DNA of 64,000 nucleotides from Congeria kusceri (GCA_027627225.1 CM051027.1:44329618-44393617), one strand, 5' to 3'. Counted from the first letter of the stretch, positions 11,789 to 27,043 are shown. Notes: generated from the sequence alone by a model not told the origin. Translations and numbers: made by a program.

Positions 11789-12032
11789 AAATGGAAAACA
11801 ATGAGTGGCTCTAACGGACCACCGTAGAATTTTATATGGTGATTCACTGAAAATAGTACTATGTAATGATGACGTTCAAAACACGAATTTACAGAACGAT
11901 ACTATAATAATGGTAACACGCTAAAATGATTGTGAAATCATGATAGCGACACTCTATTTTAAGTCTGTTTTGTTTTTGTCAATTATTTAAACTTGCAGAC
12001 TTTTCGCCGACTTAATGGTCCATCTGTACATA

Positions 12033-13034
12033 TGAGGGCTGTTCCTAAAGTTCATAGGCAAAGATGCTTTTGGCAATAGATCATCAATGCAAACAACAAT
12101 ATGTAAATCAAATGAAAGATAAACATCTTGTGAAAATTAAGCACACACTTGAATATATGAAAACTACCTTATATGGAAATAAATTGTTTTAAAGTAAGCA
12201 ACATGTATAAAGTATGGAGCACTTTGAATTCAAAGACTATCACTAATGAATTGTACTAATTCACAACTAAATATAATCGATAAATATGGACTGTTTGAAA
12301 GTGTTGTAATATGCTGTTATTTTGTGACACCTTTACTGAAAGTTTGGACATTATCATTAAATGTTTTCAAACATAACTAAATAAGCAAAAAAGCGTGGTA
12401 CAGAGTGTGCTAAACAAAAAGCATGAAAATGACTTCAAGGACGGAGCAGTTGAATGAATTCGACATTGTGTAGCTTCTGAAATGACCTGGACCGTAAAGA
12501 TTGTATAATCACTAAATCAGAGGAACAACTTACCTGCACAAAATATTTACTGACGACATTATAACTACTGATTTTACAAGGTCTGATAATTTGTAACATA
12601 CCATAAATACCATAGGTGAATTCATGAAATGTGCAATGTTATTCATTGTAAAACGGATTTGCAGTGACACTTATTTCACAACATTTCGGAACTCCCAACA
12701 TGGCTGCAATATCTACCATAGCTTTATATGAAAGAACATTAACAAAACATGTATGTGCACACTACTAAACAAATTAAACACGAGGGAGATTAATTCGCAA
12801 ATATGTAAAGAAATGTTGAATTTTGATGTCATTCTGACGTCAATCTGCTCCGTATGTTTGACAGTGTGTTTGCAAATAAGCCGTAATGCTGTACATGTTC
12901 TATATATTTTGTAAAGAATGGCCGTACTATGTAGAAAAATAAATGTTCTTTGTAATAGTGTAATTTGATGAACATTTGCATTACAAAAATATAATAATTT
13001 CTATATTGTCCATGAACTTTAAGACCAGCCCTCG
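12033..13034. mobile_element. Mariner-like TIR element, unit 3
   Basis: 1002 bp between TA dinucleotides. Carries GTTTGGAC as in type A. Confidence 0.7.
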
Positions 13035-13327
13035 TAGTCCGCTCCTTTAACCTTCAAAGTACATTTTCAAGGAACAAGAACGCACTTGCCTGCCTATTTT
13101 TCAGTCCAGTGCTAATTCTTAGTTGTGATTGTATAATAGTGGCACCATTGAACATCGGAAAGGTCTACAGTATTATTGATTAAGTGTCAGAAAAGCATTG
13201 ATGTAGCCGTCCGACAATTTTAATGCATTCATTTATTCCCGCTGTCAATTTTATCCTGATGCCATAAAATTAATCCCCATAATGATGTATAATCTTCGAA
13301 ATGCAGATATCCATTCGCTGGAATGGA

Positions 13328-15361
13328 GGCTCTGAGGTGTATGTTGTGCTTTACAGGGACTGACCTGTATGTTCTGTGTTACAGGCTCTGACATGTATAT
13401 TCGAACATGTATGTTCTACATTACAGGCTCTGACATGTATGTTCTGTGTTGCAGGCTCTAACATGTATGTTCTGTGTTTCAGGCTCTGACATGTATGTTC
13501 TGTGTTACAGGCTCTGATATGTATGTTCTCTGTTTCAGGCTCAGACATGTATGTTCTGTGTCAAAGGCTCTGAGGTGTATGTTCTGTGTTACAGGTTCTG
13601 ACCTGTATGTTCTATATTACAGGTTCTGATATGTATGTTCTATATTACAGGCTCTGAAGTGTATGTTCTGTGTTAAAGGCTATGAGGTGTCTGTTCTGTG
13701 TTACAGGCTCTGACATGTATGTTCTATGTTACAGGTTCTGACATGTATATTATGTGTTACAGGCTCTGACATCTATGTTCTGTGTTACAGACTCTGACAT
13801 GTATGTTCTGTGTTACAGGCTCTGACACGTATGTTCTATGTTACAGACTCTGACACATATGTTCTATGTTACAGGCTCTGACATGTATGTTCTATATTAC
13901 AGACTCGGACATGTATGTTCTGTGTTAAAGGCTCTGAGGTGTATGTTCTGTGTTACAGATTCTGACCTGTATGTTCTATATTACAGGTTCTGATATGTAT
14001 GTTCTATATTACAGGCTCTGAAGTGTATGTTCTGTGTTAAAGGCTATGAGGTGTATGTTCTGTGTTACAGACTCTGACATGTATGTTCTGTGTTACAGAC
14101 TCTGACATGTATGTTCTATGTTACAGACTCTGACATGTATGTTCTCTGTTAGAGGCTCTGATGTGTATGTTCTGTGTTACAGGCTCTGACATATATGTTA
14201 TGTGTTACAGGCTCTGACATGTATGTTCTGTGTTACAGGCTCTTACATGTGTGTTCTATGTTACAGGCTCTGACATGTATGTTCTATGTTACAGACTCTG
14301 ACATGTATGTTCTGTGTTATAGGCTCTGACATGTATGTTCTATGTGACAGGCTCTGATGTGTGTATTGTGTGTTACAGGCTCTGGCATGTATGTTCTGTG
14401 TTACAGGCTGTGATGTGTGTGTTCTATGTTACAGGCTCTGAAATATATGTACTATGTTACAGGCTCTGACATGTATGTTCTTTGTTTGAGGTTCTTACAT
14501 GTTTGTTCTGTGTTACAGGCTCTGATACGTATGTTCTCTGTTTCAGGCTCGGACATGTATGTTGTGTGTTAAAGGCTCTGAGGTGTATGTTCTGTGTTAT
14601 TGGCTCTGACATGTATTTTCTATGTTACAGGCTCTGATATGTATGTTCTATGTTACAGCTTCTGATATGTATGTTCTATGTTACAGTCTCTGACATGTAT
14701 GTTCTGTGTTACAGGCTCTGACATGTATTTTCTATGTTACAGGCTCTGATGTGTGTGTTGTGTGTTACAGGCTCTGACATGTATGTTCTGTGTTACAGGC
14801 TCTGACATGTAGTATGTTCTGTGTTACAGGCTCTGACATGTGTGTTCTATGTTACAGGCTCTGATGTGTGTGTTGTGTGTTACAGGCTCTGACATGTATG
14901 TTCTGTGTTACAGGCTCTGATGTGTATGTTCTGTGTTACAGGCTCGGACTTGTATGTTCTATGTTACAGGCTCTGACATGTATGTTCTATGTTACAGGTT
15001 CTGACATGTGTGTTCTATGTTACAGGCTCTGACATGTATGTTCTGTGTTACAGGCTGTTATGTGTGTGCTCTATGTTACAGGCTCTGACATGTCTGTTCT
15101 GTGTTACAGGCTCTGATGTGTATGTTCTGTGTTACAGGCTCTGACATGTATGTTCTGTGTTACAGGCTGTTATGTGTGTGCTCTATGTTACAGGCTCTGA
15201 CATGTCTGTTCTGTGTTACAGGTTCTGACATGTATGTTCTATGTTACAGGCTCTGACATATATATGTTATGTTACAGGCTCTGACATGTATGTTCTTTAT
15301 TACAGGCTCTGACATGTATGTTCTATGTTACAGGCTTTGATGTGTATGTTCTGTGTTACAG
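13328..15361 (+). repeat. Acceptor-like minisatellite, unit 3
   Basis: 2034 bp, same monomer order as the other units. Confidence 0.95.
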
Positions 15362-15688
15362 GCTCTGACGTGCCTCTCAGAGGCTCCAGAAGGTCGGAGA
15401 ACATTGCTGGAACATGTGGACAAGGTAATAACAAAATGACCTTAAATATATAACTTACGAAGAACGCAACTTGTCACATTTAGTAATTTTAAATGATTTT
15501 GATTACTTTTATTTTCCACCCTTGTCCTTTAACATTCTAACATGATGTGCTATGCAGCTTGTCCAAAGTTAGTCCCACAAATGTGTATGGTTGGGTTATT
15601 TCAGATCAAAGTACATCAGAAAGACCCGATCCCTGCCGTGGCCCGTGCAGCTGACATCGCAGTGAAGGTCATTGAGTGGAAGCCATAG
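15362..15688 (+). CDS. RSPH14: RSPH14 last two exons, copy 3 (15362-15424 and 15605-15688)
   Basis: Exons and splice sites identical to copy 2. Confidence 0.83.
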
Positions 15689-16148
15689 GTCACTGACATG
15701 TGCAGTTTATACCATTAGTATTTAATCCATTACACAAAGAAGACATCTAAGAAGCAAGACATTTTATGACTTATTTGTTTTATTATATTTTCGTGATTTG
15801 TATTATTTTATTTTGAAAAGTAATTTATGTATTGTTTTCTGTGTGTATGTTTTATTATTGATGGTTAAGTCTCTGTGATATGCTATACACATTTTGTTAT
15901 GAATAAATGTACTCTCTATATGTTGTTGATTATTGTGTTCAGCAAAATTGGTCAGATTTTCTTAAATTCACTACTTTCCAATAATTAATTGAAGTACTGA
16001 CCTTGGCTTTCTAAACTACTTATTATATTAAGTGTGAGGATAACTAGTTTAAACTTTGAAATAACATTTGAAGAACCTCCCGTAACAATGTTAACATAAT
16101 GCTGAAATGACACAGGGCTTTGCTTGTTGCTAGATAGTGGAAAAAATA

Positions 16149-16189
<41 letters not shown>

Positions 16190-16615
16190 GAGAGTTACTG
16201 GGTGCATGTTGTGGGTGTTATTGGGGTTCTAGAGAGACTACATACAGTATAACGAGTTCTGATATTTCTGCTGATAGTTTCTTCAGTTTCATACATGATA
16301 TATGGATGCTGCTTCCATATTTTATAAGGTTCCCTTTTTTAACAAAAGTACTGCTTCCTCTGTAGTGAGCATGCTCCAAGAAGCATTTTAACGTATGCAA
16401 TTCAACTGGATAACTGATGGTATTGGTACTAGTAAAGCCGTCTCTATTTAAACAAGAGCTGTTTGTAAAACAGTTAAGCCTCTCTTGGTTAAAAGCAATC
16501 TTTAAAATATCAAGTTTGGTGAAGATCGGATGAAGAGAGTGGAAACTGCTAAAAATAACTCTGCTGTTCCTTGGGCAAGTTGGTTGATCATCAAACTGGG
16601 CGAAGATGTTACACT

Positions 16616-17014
16616 TTCGCATCGTGGTTTCGCAACCTCGCATCGTGATTTCGCTCCGTCGTGTCGTGTTCTACGCTTGTAATCGGATTATCCAAAGGTC
16701 GAGAGTGCGATTCGCGAGAATACGATGCAAAATTGCGATAATCACGTGACGATGCAAAATTGCGAAAAAACGATGCGAAATTGCGAGAATACGATGCGAG
16801 ATCACGATATTAATTTCGCAACCTCGCAACGTGTTTTCGCATTCTCGACCTTTGGATATATAAGGGCGAAAACACGATGCGAGGGCGCGAGATTACGATT
16901 CGAGATCGCGATATTAATTTCGCGATCTCGCATCGTAATCTCGCAACATCGCATCGTGATTTCGCTACTTCGTATCGTGTTCTCGCGTTCTCGCGCTTGT
17001 AATGCAAAGCTCGA
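16616..17014. repeat. GC-richer foldback region, unit 4
   Basis: Counterpart of 924-1322. The G-to-C change specific to type D lies just past its right end (ATGCAAAAC). Confidence 0.8.
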
Positions 17015-17258
17015 AAATGCAAAACAATGAGTGGCTCTAACGGACCACCGTAGAATTTTATATGGTGATTCACTGAAAATAGTACTATGTAATGATGACG
17101 TTCAAAACACGATTTTACAGAACGATACTATAATAATGGTAACACGCTAAAATGATTGTGAAATCATGATAGCGACACTCTATTTTAAGTCTGTTTTGTT
17201 TTTGTCAATTATTTAAACTTGCAGACTTTTCGCCGACTTAATGGTCCATCTGTACATA

Positions 17259-18260
17259 TGAGGGCTGTTCCTAAAGTTCATAGGCAAAGATGCTTTTGGC
17301 AATAGATCATCAATGCAAACAACAATATGTAAATCAAATGAAAGATAAACATCTTGTGAAAATTAAGCACACACTTGAATATATGAAAACTACCTTATAT
17401 GGAAATAAATTGTTTTAAAGTAAGCAACATGTATAAAGTATGGAGCACTTTGAATTCAAAGACTATCACTAATGAATTGTACTAATTCACAACTAAATAT
17501 AATCGATAAATATGGACTGTTTGAAAGTGTTGTAATATGCTGTTATTTTGTGACACCTTTACTGAAAGTTGGGACATTATCATTAAATGTTTTCAAACAT
17601 AACTAAATAAGCAAAAAAGCGTGGTACAGAGTGTGCTAAACAAAAAGCATGAAAATGACTTCAAGGACGGAGCAGTTGAATGAATTCGACATTGTGTAGC
17701 TTCTGAAATGACCTGGACCGTAAAGATTGTATAATCACTAAATCAGAGGAACAACTTACCTGCACAAAATATTTACTGACGACATTATAACTACTGATTT
17801 TACAAGGTCTGATAATTTGTAACATACCATAAATACCATAGGTGAATTCATGAAATGTGCAATGTTATTCATTGTAAAACGGATTTGCAGTGACACTTAT
17901 TTCACAACATTTCGGAACTCCCAACATGGCTGCAATATCTACCATAGCTTTATATGAAAGAACATTAACAAAACATGTATGTGCACACTACTAAACAAAT
18001 TAAACACGAGGGAGATTAATTCGCAAATATGTAAAGAAATGTTGAATTTTGATGTCATTCTGACGTCAATCTGCTCCGTATGTTTGACAGTGTGTTTGCA
18101 AATAAGCCGTAATGCTGTACATGTTCTATATATTTTGTAAAGAATGGCCGTACTATGTAGAAAAATAAATGTTCTTTGTAATAGTGTAATTTGATGAACA
18201 TTTGCATTACAAAAATATAATAATTTCTATATTGTCCATGAACTTTAAGACCAGCCCTCG
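17259..18260. mobile_element. Mariner-like TIR element, unit 4
   Basis: 1002 bp between TA dinucleotides. Carries GTTGGGAC. Confidence 0.7.
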
Positions 18261-18553
18261 TAGTCCGCTCCTTTAACCTTCAAAGTACATTTTCAAGGAA
18301 CAAGAACGCACTTGCCTGCCTATTTTTCAGTCCAGTGCTAATTCTTAGTTGTGATTGTATAATAGTGGCACCATTGAACATCGGAAAGGTCTACAGTATT
18401 ATTGATTAAGTGTCAGAAAAGCATTGATGTAGCCGTCCGACAATTTTAATGCATTCATTTATTCCCGCTGTCAATTTTATCCTGATGCCATAAAATTAAT
18501 CCCCATAATGATGTATAATCTTCGAAATGCAGATATCCATTCGCTGGAATGGA

Positions 18554-20587
18554 GGCTCTGAGGTGTATGTTGTGCTTTACAGGGACTGACCTGTATGTTC
18601 TGTGTTACAGGCTCTGACATGTATATTCGAACATGTATGTTCTACATTACAGGCTCTGACATGTATGTTCTGTGTTGCAGGCTCTAACATGTATGTTCTG
18701 TGTTTCAGGCTCTGACATGTATGTTCTGTGTTACAGGCTCTGATATGTATGTTCTCTGTTTCAGGCTCAGACATGTATGTTCTGTGTCAAAGGCTCTGAG
18801 GTGTATGTTCTGTGTTACAGGTTCTGACCTGTATGTTCTATATTACAGGTTCTGATATGTATGTTCTATATTACAGGCTCTGAAGTGTATGTTCTGTGTT
18901 AAAGGCTATGAGGTGTCTGTTCTGTGTTACAGGCTCTGACATGTATGTTCTATGTTACAGGTTCTGACATGTATATTATGTGTTACAGGCTCTGACATCT
19001 ATGTTCTGTGTTACAGACTCTGACATGTATGTTCTGTGTTACAGGCTCTGACACGTATGTTCTATGTTACAGACTCTGACACATATGTTCTATGTTACAG
19101 GCTCTGACATGTATGTTCTATATTACAGACTCGGACATGTATGTTCTGTGTTAAAGGCTCTGAGGTGTATGTTCTGTGTTACAGATTCTGACCTGTATGT
19201 TCTATATTACAGGTTCTGATATGTATGTTCTATATTACAGGCTCTGAAGTGTATGTTCTGTGTTAAAGGCTATGAGGTGTATGTTCTGTGTTACAGACTC
19301 TGACATGTATGTTCTGTGTTACAGACTCTGACATGTATGTTCTATGTTACAGACTCTGACATGTATGTTCTCTGTTAGAGGCTCTGATGTGTATGTTCTG
19401 TGTTACAGGCTCTGACATATATGTTATGTGTTACAGGCTCTGACATGTATGTTCTGTGTTACAGGCTCTTACATGTGTGTTCTATGTTACAGGCTCTGAC
19501 ATGTATGTTCTATGTTACAGACTCTGACATGTATGTTCTGTGTTATAGGCTCTGACATGTATGTTCTATGTGACAGGCTCTGATGTGTGTATTGTGTGTT
19601 ACAGGCTCTGGCATGTATGTTCTGTGTTACAGGCTGTGATGTGTGTGTTCTATGTTACAGGCTCTGAAATATATGTACTATGTTACAGGCTCTGACATGT
19701 ATGTTCTTTGTTTGAGGTTCTTACATGTTTGTTCTGTGTTACAGGCTCTGATACGTATGTTCTCTGTTTCAGGCTCGGACATGTATGTTGTGTGTTAAAG
19801 GCTCTGAGGTGTATGTTCTGTGTTATTGGCTCTGACATGTATTTTCTATGTTACAGGCTCTGATATGTATGTTCTATGTTACAGCTTCTGATATGTATGT
19901 TCTATGTTACAGTCTCTGACATGTATGTTCTGTGTTACAGGCTCTGACATGTATTTTCTATGTTACAGGCTCTGATGTGTGTGTTGTGTGTTACAGGCTC
20001 TGACATGTATGTTCTGTGTTACAGGCTCTGACATGTAGTATGTTCTGTGTTACAGGCTCTGACATGTGTGTTCTATGTTACAGGCTCTGATGTGTGTGTT
20101 GTGTGTTACAGGCTCTGACATGTATGTTCTGTGTTACAGGCTCTGATGTGTATGTTCTGTGTTACAGGCTCGGACTTGTATGTTCTATGTTACAGGCTCT
20201 GACATGTATGTTCTATGTTACAGGTTCTGACATGTGTGTTCTATGTTACAGGCTCTGACATGTATGTTCTGTGTTACAGGCTGTTATGTGTGTGCTCTAT
20301 GTTACAGGCTCTGACATGTCTGTTCTGTGTTACAGGCTCTGATGTGTATGTTCTGTGTTACAGGCTCTGACATGTATGTTCTGTGTTACAGGCTGTTATG
20401 TGTGTGCTCTATGTTACAGGCTCTGACATGTCTGTTCTGTGTTACAGGTTCTGACATGTATGTTCTATGTTACAGGCTCTGACATATATATGTTATGTTA
20501 CAGGCTCTGACATGTATGTTCTTTATTACAGGCTCTGACATGTATGTTCTATGTTACAGGCTTTGATGTGTATGTTCTGTGTTACAG
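18554..20587 (+). repeat. Acceptor-like minisatellite, unit 4
   Basis: 2034 bp, same monomer order as the other units. Confidence 0.95.
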
Positions 20588-20914
20588 GCTCTGACGTGCC
20601 TCTCAGAGGCTCCAGAAGGTCGGAGAACATTGCTGGAACATGTGGACAAGGTAATAACAAAATGACCTTAAATATATAACTTACGAAGAACGCAACTTGT
20701 CACATTTAGTAATTTTAAATGATTTTGATTACTTTTATTTTCCACCCTTGTCCTTTAACATTCTAACATGATGTGCTATGCAGCTTGTCCAAAGTTAGTC
20801 CCACAAATGTGTATGGTTGGGTTATTTCAGATCAAAGTACATCAGAAAGACCCGATCCCTGCCGTGGCCCGTGCAGCTGACATCGCAGTGAAGGTCATTG
20901 AGTGGAAGCCATAG
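20588..20914 (+). CDS. RSPH14: RSPH14 last two exons, copy 4 (20588-20650 and 20831-20914)
   Basis: Exons and splice sites identical to copy 2. Confidence 0.83.
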
Positions 20915-21829
20915 GTCACTGACATGTGCAGTTTATACCATTAGTATTTAATCCATTACACAAAGAAGACATCTAAGAAGCAAGACATTTTATGACTTAT
21001 TTGTTTTATTATATTTTCGTGATTTGTATTATTTTATTTTGAAAAGTAATTTATGTATTGTTTTCTGTGTGTATGTTTTATTATTGATGGTTAAGTCTCT
21101 GTGATATGCTATACACATTTTGTTATGAATAAATGTACTCTCTATATGTTGTTGATTATTGTGTTCAGCAAAATTTGTCAGACTTTCTTAAATTCACTAC
21201 TTTCCAATAATTAATTGAAGTACTGACCTTGGCTTTCTAAACTACTTATTATATTAAGTGTGAGGATAACTAGTTTAAACTTTGAAATAACATTTGAAGA
21301 ACCTCCCGTAACAATGTTAACATAATGCTGAAATGACACAGGGCTTTGCTTGTTGCTAGATAGTGGAAAAAATAGACATATATATATATATATATATATA
21401 TAATAGAGAGTTACTGGGTGCATGTTGTGGGTGTTATTGGGGTTCTAGAGAGACTACATACAGTATAACGAGTTCTGATATTTCTGCTGATAGTTTCTTC
21501 AGTTTCATACATGATATATGGATGCTGCTTCCATATTTTATAAGGTTCCCTTTTTTAACAAAAGTACTGCTTCCTCTGTAGTGAGCATGCTCCAAGAAGC
21601 ATTTTAACGTATGCAATTCAACTGGATAACTGATGGTAGTGGTACTAGTAAAGCCGTCTCTATTTAAACAAGAGCTGTTTGTAAAACAGTTAAGCCTCTC
21701 TTGGTTAAAAGCAATCTTTAAAATATCAAGTTTGGTGAAGATCGGATGAAGAGAGTGGAAACTGCTAAAAATAACTGCTGTTCCTTGGGCAAGTTGGTTG
21801 ATCATCAAACTGGGCGAAGATGTTACACT

Positions 21830-22228
21830 TTCGCATCGTGGTTTCGCAACCTCGCATCGTGATTTCGCTCCGTCGTGTCGTGTTCTACGCTTGTAATCGG
21901 ATTATCCAAAGGTCGAGAGTGCGATTCGCGAGAATACGATGCAAAATTGCGATAATCACGTGACGATGCAAAATTGCGAAAAAACGATGCGAAATTGCGA
22001 GAATACGATGCGAGATCACGATATTAATTTCGCAACCTCGCAACGTGTTTTCGCATTCTCGACCTTTGGATATATAAGGGCGAAAACACGATGCGAGGGC
22101 GCGAGATTACGATTCGAGATCGCGATATTAATTTCGCGATCTCGCATCGTAATCTCGCAACATCGCATCGTGATTTCGCTACTTCGTATCGTGTTCTCGC
22201 GTTCTCGCGCTTGTAATGCAAAGCTCGA
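21830..22228. repeat. GC-richer foldback region, unit 5
   Basis: Counterpart of 924-1322. Confidence 0.8.
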
Positions 22229-22472
22229 AAATGGAAAACAATGAGTGGCTCTAACGGACCACCGTAGAATTTTATATGGTGATTCACTGAAAATAGTACT
22301 ATGTAATGATGACGTTCAAAACACGAATTTACAGAACGATACTATAATAATGGTAACACGCTAAAATGATTGTGAAATCATGATAGCGACACTCTATTTT
22401 AAGTCTGTTTTGTTTTTGTCAATTATTTAAACTTGCAGACTTTTCGCCGACTTAATGGTCCATCTGTACATA

Positions 22473-23474
22473 TGAGGGCTGTTCCTAAAGTTCATAGGCA
22501 AAGATGCTTTTGGCAATAGATCATCAATGCAAACAACAATATGTAAATCAAATGAAAGATAAACATCTTGTGAAAATTAAGCACACACTTGAATATATGA
22601 AAACTACCTTATATGGAAATAAATTGTTTTAAAGTAAGCAACATGTATAAAGTATGGAGCACTTTGAATTCAAAGACTATCACTAATGAATTGTACTAAT
22701 TCACAACTAAATATAATCGATAAATATGGACTGTTTGAAAGTGTTGTAATATGCTGTTATTTTGTGACACCTTTACTGAAAGTTTGGACATTATCATTAA
22801 ATGTTTTCAAACATAACTAAATAAGCAAAAAAGCGTGGTACAGAGTGTGCTAAACAAAAAGCATGAAAATGACTTCAAGGACGGAGCAGTTGAATGAATT
22901 CGACATTGTGTAGCTTCTGAAATGACCTGGACCGTAAAGATTGTATAATCACTAAATCAGAGGAACAACTTACCTGCACAAAATATTTACTGACGACATT
23001 ATAACTACTGATTTTACAAGGTCTGATAATTTGTAACATACCATAAATACCATAGGTGAATTCATGAAATGTGCAATGTTATTCATTGTAAAACGGATTT
23101 GCAGTGACACTTATTTCACAACATTTCGGAACTCCCAACATGGCTGCAATATCTACCATAGCTTTATATGAAAGAACATTAACAAAACATGTATGTGCAC
23201 ACTACTAAACAAATTAAACACGAGGGAGATTAATTCGCAAATATGTAAAGAAATGTTGAATTTTGATGTCATTCTGACGTCAATCTGCTCCGTATGTTTG
23301 ACAGTGTGTTTGCAAATAAGCCGTAATGCTGTACATGTTCTATATATTTTGTAAAGAATGGCCGTACTATGTAGAAAAATAAATGTTCTTTGTAATAGTG
23401 TAATTTGATGAACATTTGCATTACAAAAATATAATAATTTCTATATTGTCCATGAACTTTAAGACCAGCCCTCG
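22473..23474. mobile_element. Mariner-like TIR element, unit 5
   Basis: Counterpart of 1567-2568, with the same GTTTGGAC state. Confidence 0.7.
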
Positions 23475-23767
23475 TAGTCCGCTCCTTTAACCTTCAAAGT
23501 ACATTTTCAAGGAACAAGAACGCACTTGCCTGCCTATTTTTCAGTCCAGTGCTAATTCTTAGTTGTGATTGTATAATAGTGGCACCATTGAACATCGGAA
23601 AGGTCTACAGTATTATTGATTAAGTGTCAGAAAAGCATTGATGTAGCCGTCCGACAATTTTAATGCATTCATTTATTCCCGCTGTCAATTTTATCCTGAT
23701 GCCATAAAATTAATCCCCATAATGATGTATAATCTTCGAAATGCAGATATCCATTCGCTGGAATGGA

Positions 23768-25801
23768 GGCTCTGAGGTGTATGTTGTGCTTTACAGGGAC
23801 TGACCTGTATGTTCTGTGTTACAGGCTCTGACATGTATATTCGAACATGTATGTTCTACATTACAGGCTCTGACATGTATGTTCTGTGTTGCAGGCTCTA
23901 ACATGTATGTTCTGTGTTTCAGGCTCTGACATGTATGTTCTGTGTTACAGGCTCTGATATGTATGTTCTCTGTTTCAGGCTCAGACATGTATGTTCTGTG
24001 TCAAAGGCTCTGAGGTGTATGTTCTGTGTTACAGGTTCTGACCTGTATGTTCTATATTACAGGTTCTGATATGTATGTTCTATATTACAGGCTCTGAAGT
24101 GTATGTTCTGTGTTAAAGGCTATGAGGTGTCTGTTCTGTGTTACAGGCTCTGACATGTATGTTCTATGTTACAGGTTCTGACATGTATATTATGTGTTAC
24201 AGGCTCTGACATCTATGTTCTGTGTTACAGACTCTGACATGTATGTTCTGTGTTACAGGCTCTGACACGTATGTTCTATGTTACAGACTCTGACACATAT
24301 GTTCTATGTTACAGGCTCTGACATGTATGTTCTATATTACAGACTCGGACATGTATGTTCTGTGTTAAAGGCTCTGAGGTGTATGTTCTGTGTTACAGAT
24401 TCTGACCTGTATGTTCTATATTACAGGTTCTGATATGTATGTTCTATATTACAGGCTCTGAAGTGTATGTTCTGTGTTAAAGGCTATGAGGTGTATGTTC
24501 TGTGTTACAGACTCTGACATGTATGTTCTGTGTTACAGACTCTGACATGTATGTTCTATGTTACAGACTCTGACATGTATGTTCTCTGTTAGAGGCTCTG
24601 ATGTGTATGTTCTGTGTTACAGGCTCTGACATATATGTTATGTGTTACAGGCTCTGACATGTATGTTCTGTGTTACAGGCTCTTACATGTGTGTTCTATG
24701 TTACAGGCTCTGACATGTATGTTCTATGTTACAGACTCTGACATGTATGTTCTGTGTTATAGGCTCTGACATGTATGTTCTATGTGACAGGCTCTGATGT
24801 GTGTATTGTGTGTTACAGGCTCTGGCATGTATGTTCTGTGTTACAGGCTGTGATGTGTGTGTTCTATGTTACAGGCTCTGAAATATATGTACTATGTTAC
24901 AGGCTCTGACATGTATGTTCTTTGTTTGAGGTTCTTACATGTTTGTTCTGTGTTACAGGCTCTGATACGTATGTTCTCTGTTTCAGGCTCGGACATGTAT
25001 GTTGTGTGTTAAAGGCTCTGAGGTGTATGTTCTGTGTTATTGGCTCTGACATGTATTTTCTATGTTACAGGCTCTGATATGTATGTTCTATGTTACAGCT
25101 TCTGATATGTATGTTCTATGTTACAGTCTCTGACATGTATGTTCTGTGTTACAGGCTCTGACATGTATTTTCTATGTTACAGGCTCTGATGTGTGTGTTG
25201 TGTGTTACAGGCTCTGACATGTATGTTCTGTGTTACAGGCTCTGACATGTAGTATGTTCTGTGTTACAGGCTCTGACATGTGTGTTCTATGTTACAGGCT
25301 CTGATGTGTGTGTTGTGTGTTACAGGCTCTGACATGTATGTTCTGTGTTACAGGCTCTGATGTGTATGTTCTGTGTTACAGGCTCGGACTTGTATGTTCT
25401 ATGTTACAGGCTCTGACATGTATGTTCTATGTTACAGGTTCTGACATGTGTGTTCTATGTTACAGGCTCTGACATGTATGTTCTGTGTTACAGGCTGTTA
25501 TGTGTGTGCTCTATGTTACAGGCTCTGACATGTCTGTTCTGTGTTACAGGCTCTGATGTGTATGTTCTGTGTTACAGGCTCTGACATGTATGTTCTGTGT
25601 TACAGGCTGTTATGTGTGTGCTCTATGTTACAGGCTCTGACATGTCTGTTCTGTGTTACAGGTTCTGACATGTATGTTCTATGTTACAGGCTCTGACATA
25701 TATATGTTATGTTACAGGCTCTGACATGTATGTTCTTTATTACAGGCTCTGACATGTATGTTCTATGTTACAGGCTTTGATGTGTATGTTCTGTGTTACA
25801 G
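23768..25801 (+). repeat. Acceptor-like minisatellite, unit 5
   Basis: 2034 bp, same monomer order as the other units. Confidence 0.95.
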
Positions 25802-26128
25802 GCTCTGACGTGCCTCTCAGAGGCTCCAGAAGGTCGGAGAACATTGCTGGAACATGTGGACAAGGTAATAACAAAATGACCTTAAATATATAACTTACGA
25901 AGAACGCAACTTGTCACATTTAGTAATTTTAAATGATTTTGATTACTTTTATTTTCCACCCTTGTCCTTTAACATTCTAACATGATGTGCTATGCAGCTT
26001 GTCCAAAGTTAGTCCCACAAATGTGTATGGTTGGGTTATTTCAGATCAAAGTACATCAGAAAGACCCGATCCCTGCCGTGGCCCGTGCAGCTGACATCGC
26101 AGTGAAGGTCATTGAGTGGAAGCCATAG
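25802..26128 (+). CDS. RSPH14: RSPH14 last two exons, copy 5 (25802-25864 and 26045-26128)
   Basis: Exons and splice sites identical to copy 2. Confidence 0.83.
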
Positions 26129-27043
26129 GTCACTGACATGTGCAGTTTATACCATTAGTATTTAATCCATTACACAAAGAAGACATCTAAGAAGCAAGAC
26201 ATTTTATGACTTATTTGTTTTATTATATTTTCGTGATTTGTATTATTTTATTTTGAAAAGTAATTTATGTATTGTTTTCTGTGTGTATGTTTTATTATTG
26301 ATGGTTAAGTCTCTGTGATATGCTATACACATTTTGTTATGAATAAATGTACTCTCTATATGTTGTTGATTATTGTGTTCAGCAAAATTTGTCAGACTTT
26401 CTTAAATTCACTACTTTCCAATAATTAATTGAAGTACTGACCTTGGCTTTCTAAACTACTTATTATATTAAGTGTGAGGATAACTAGTTTAAACTTTGAA
26501 ATAACATTTGAAGAACCTCCCGTAACAATGTTAACATAATGCTGAAATGACACAGGGCTTTGCTTGTTGCTAGATAGTGGAAAAAATAGACATATATATA
26601 TATATATATATATATAATAGAGAGTTACTGGGTGCATGTTGTGGGTGTTATTGGGGTTCTAGAGAGACTACATACAGTATAACGAGTTCTGATATTTCTG
26701 CTGATAGTTTCTTCAGTTTCATACATGATATATGGATGCTGCTTCCATATTTTATAAGGTTCCCTTTTTTAACAAAAGTACTGCTTCCTCTGTAGTGAGC
26801 ATGCTCCAAGAAGCATTTTAACGTATGCAATTCAACTGGATAACTGATGGTAGTGGTACTAGTAAAGCCGTCTCTATTTAAACAAGAGCTGTTTGTAAAA
26901 CAGTTAAGCCTCTCTTGGTTAAAAGCAATCTTTAAAATATCAAGTTTGGTGAAGATCGGATGAAGAGAGTGGAAACTGCTAAAAATAACTGCTGTTCCTT
27001 GGGCAAGTTGGTTGATCATCAAACTGGGCGAAGATGTTACACT

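Larger units (their letters stand above)
10455..15682 (+). repeat. Array unit 3, type C
   Basis: Variants: TTGGTCAGAT, GGTATTGG, CT insertion present, TTCGTATC, ATGGAAAAC, CGAATTTAC, GTTTGGAC, intron GTCCAAAG. The left half resembles type D and the right half resembles type A, so it looks recombinant. Confidence 0.95.
15683..20908 (+). repeat. Array unit 4, type D
   Basis: Variants: TTGGTCAGAT, GGTATTGG, CT insertion, TTCGTATC, ATGCAAAAC, CGATTTTAC, GTTGGGAC, intron GTCCAAAG. Shared type with unit 8. Confidence 0.95.
20909..26122 (+). repeat. Array unit 5, type A
   Basis: All type A variants of unit 1 except the intron base at its end (GTCCAAAG). The AT tract is 25 nt. Confidence 0.95.
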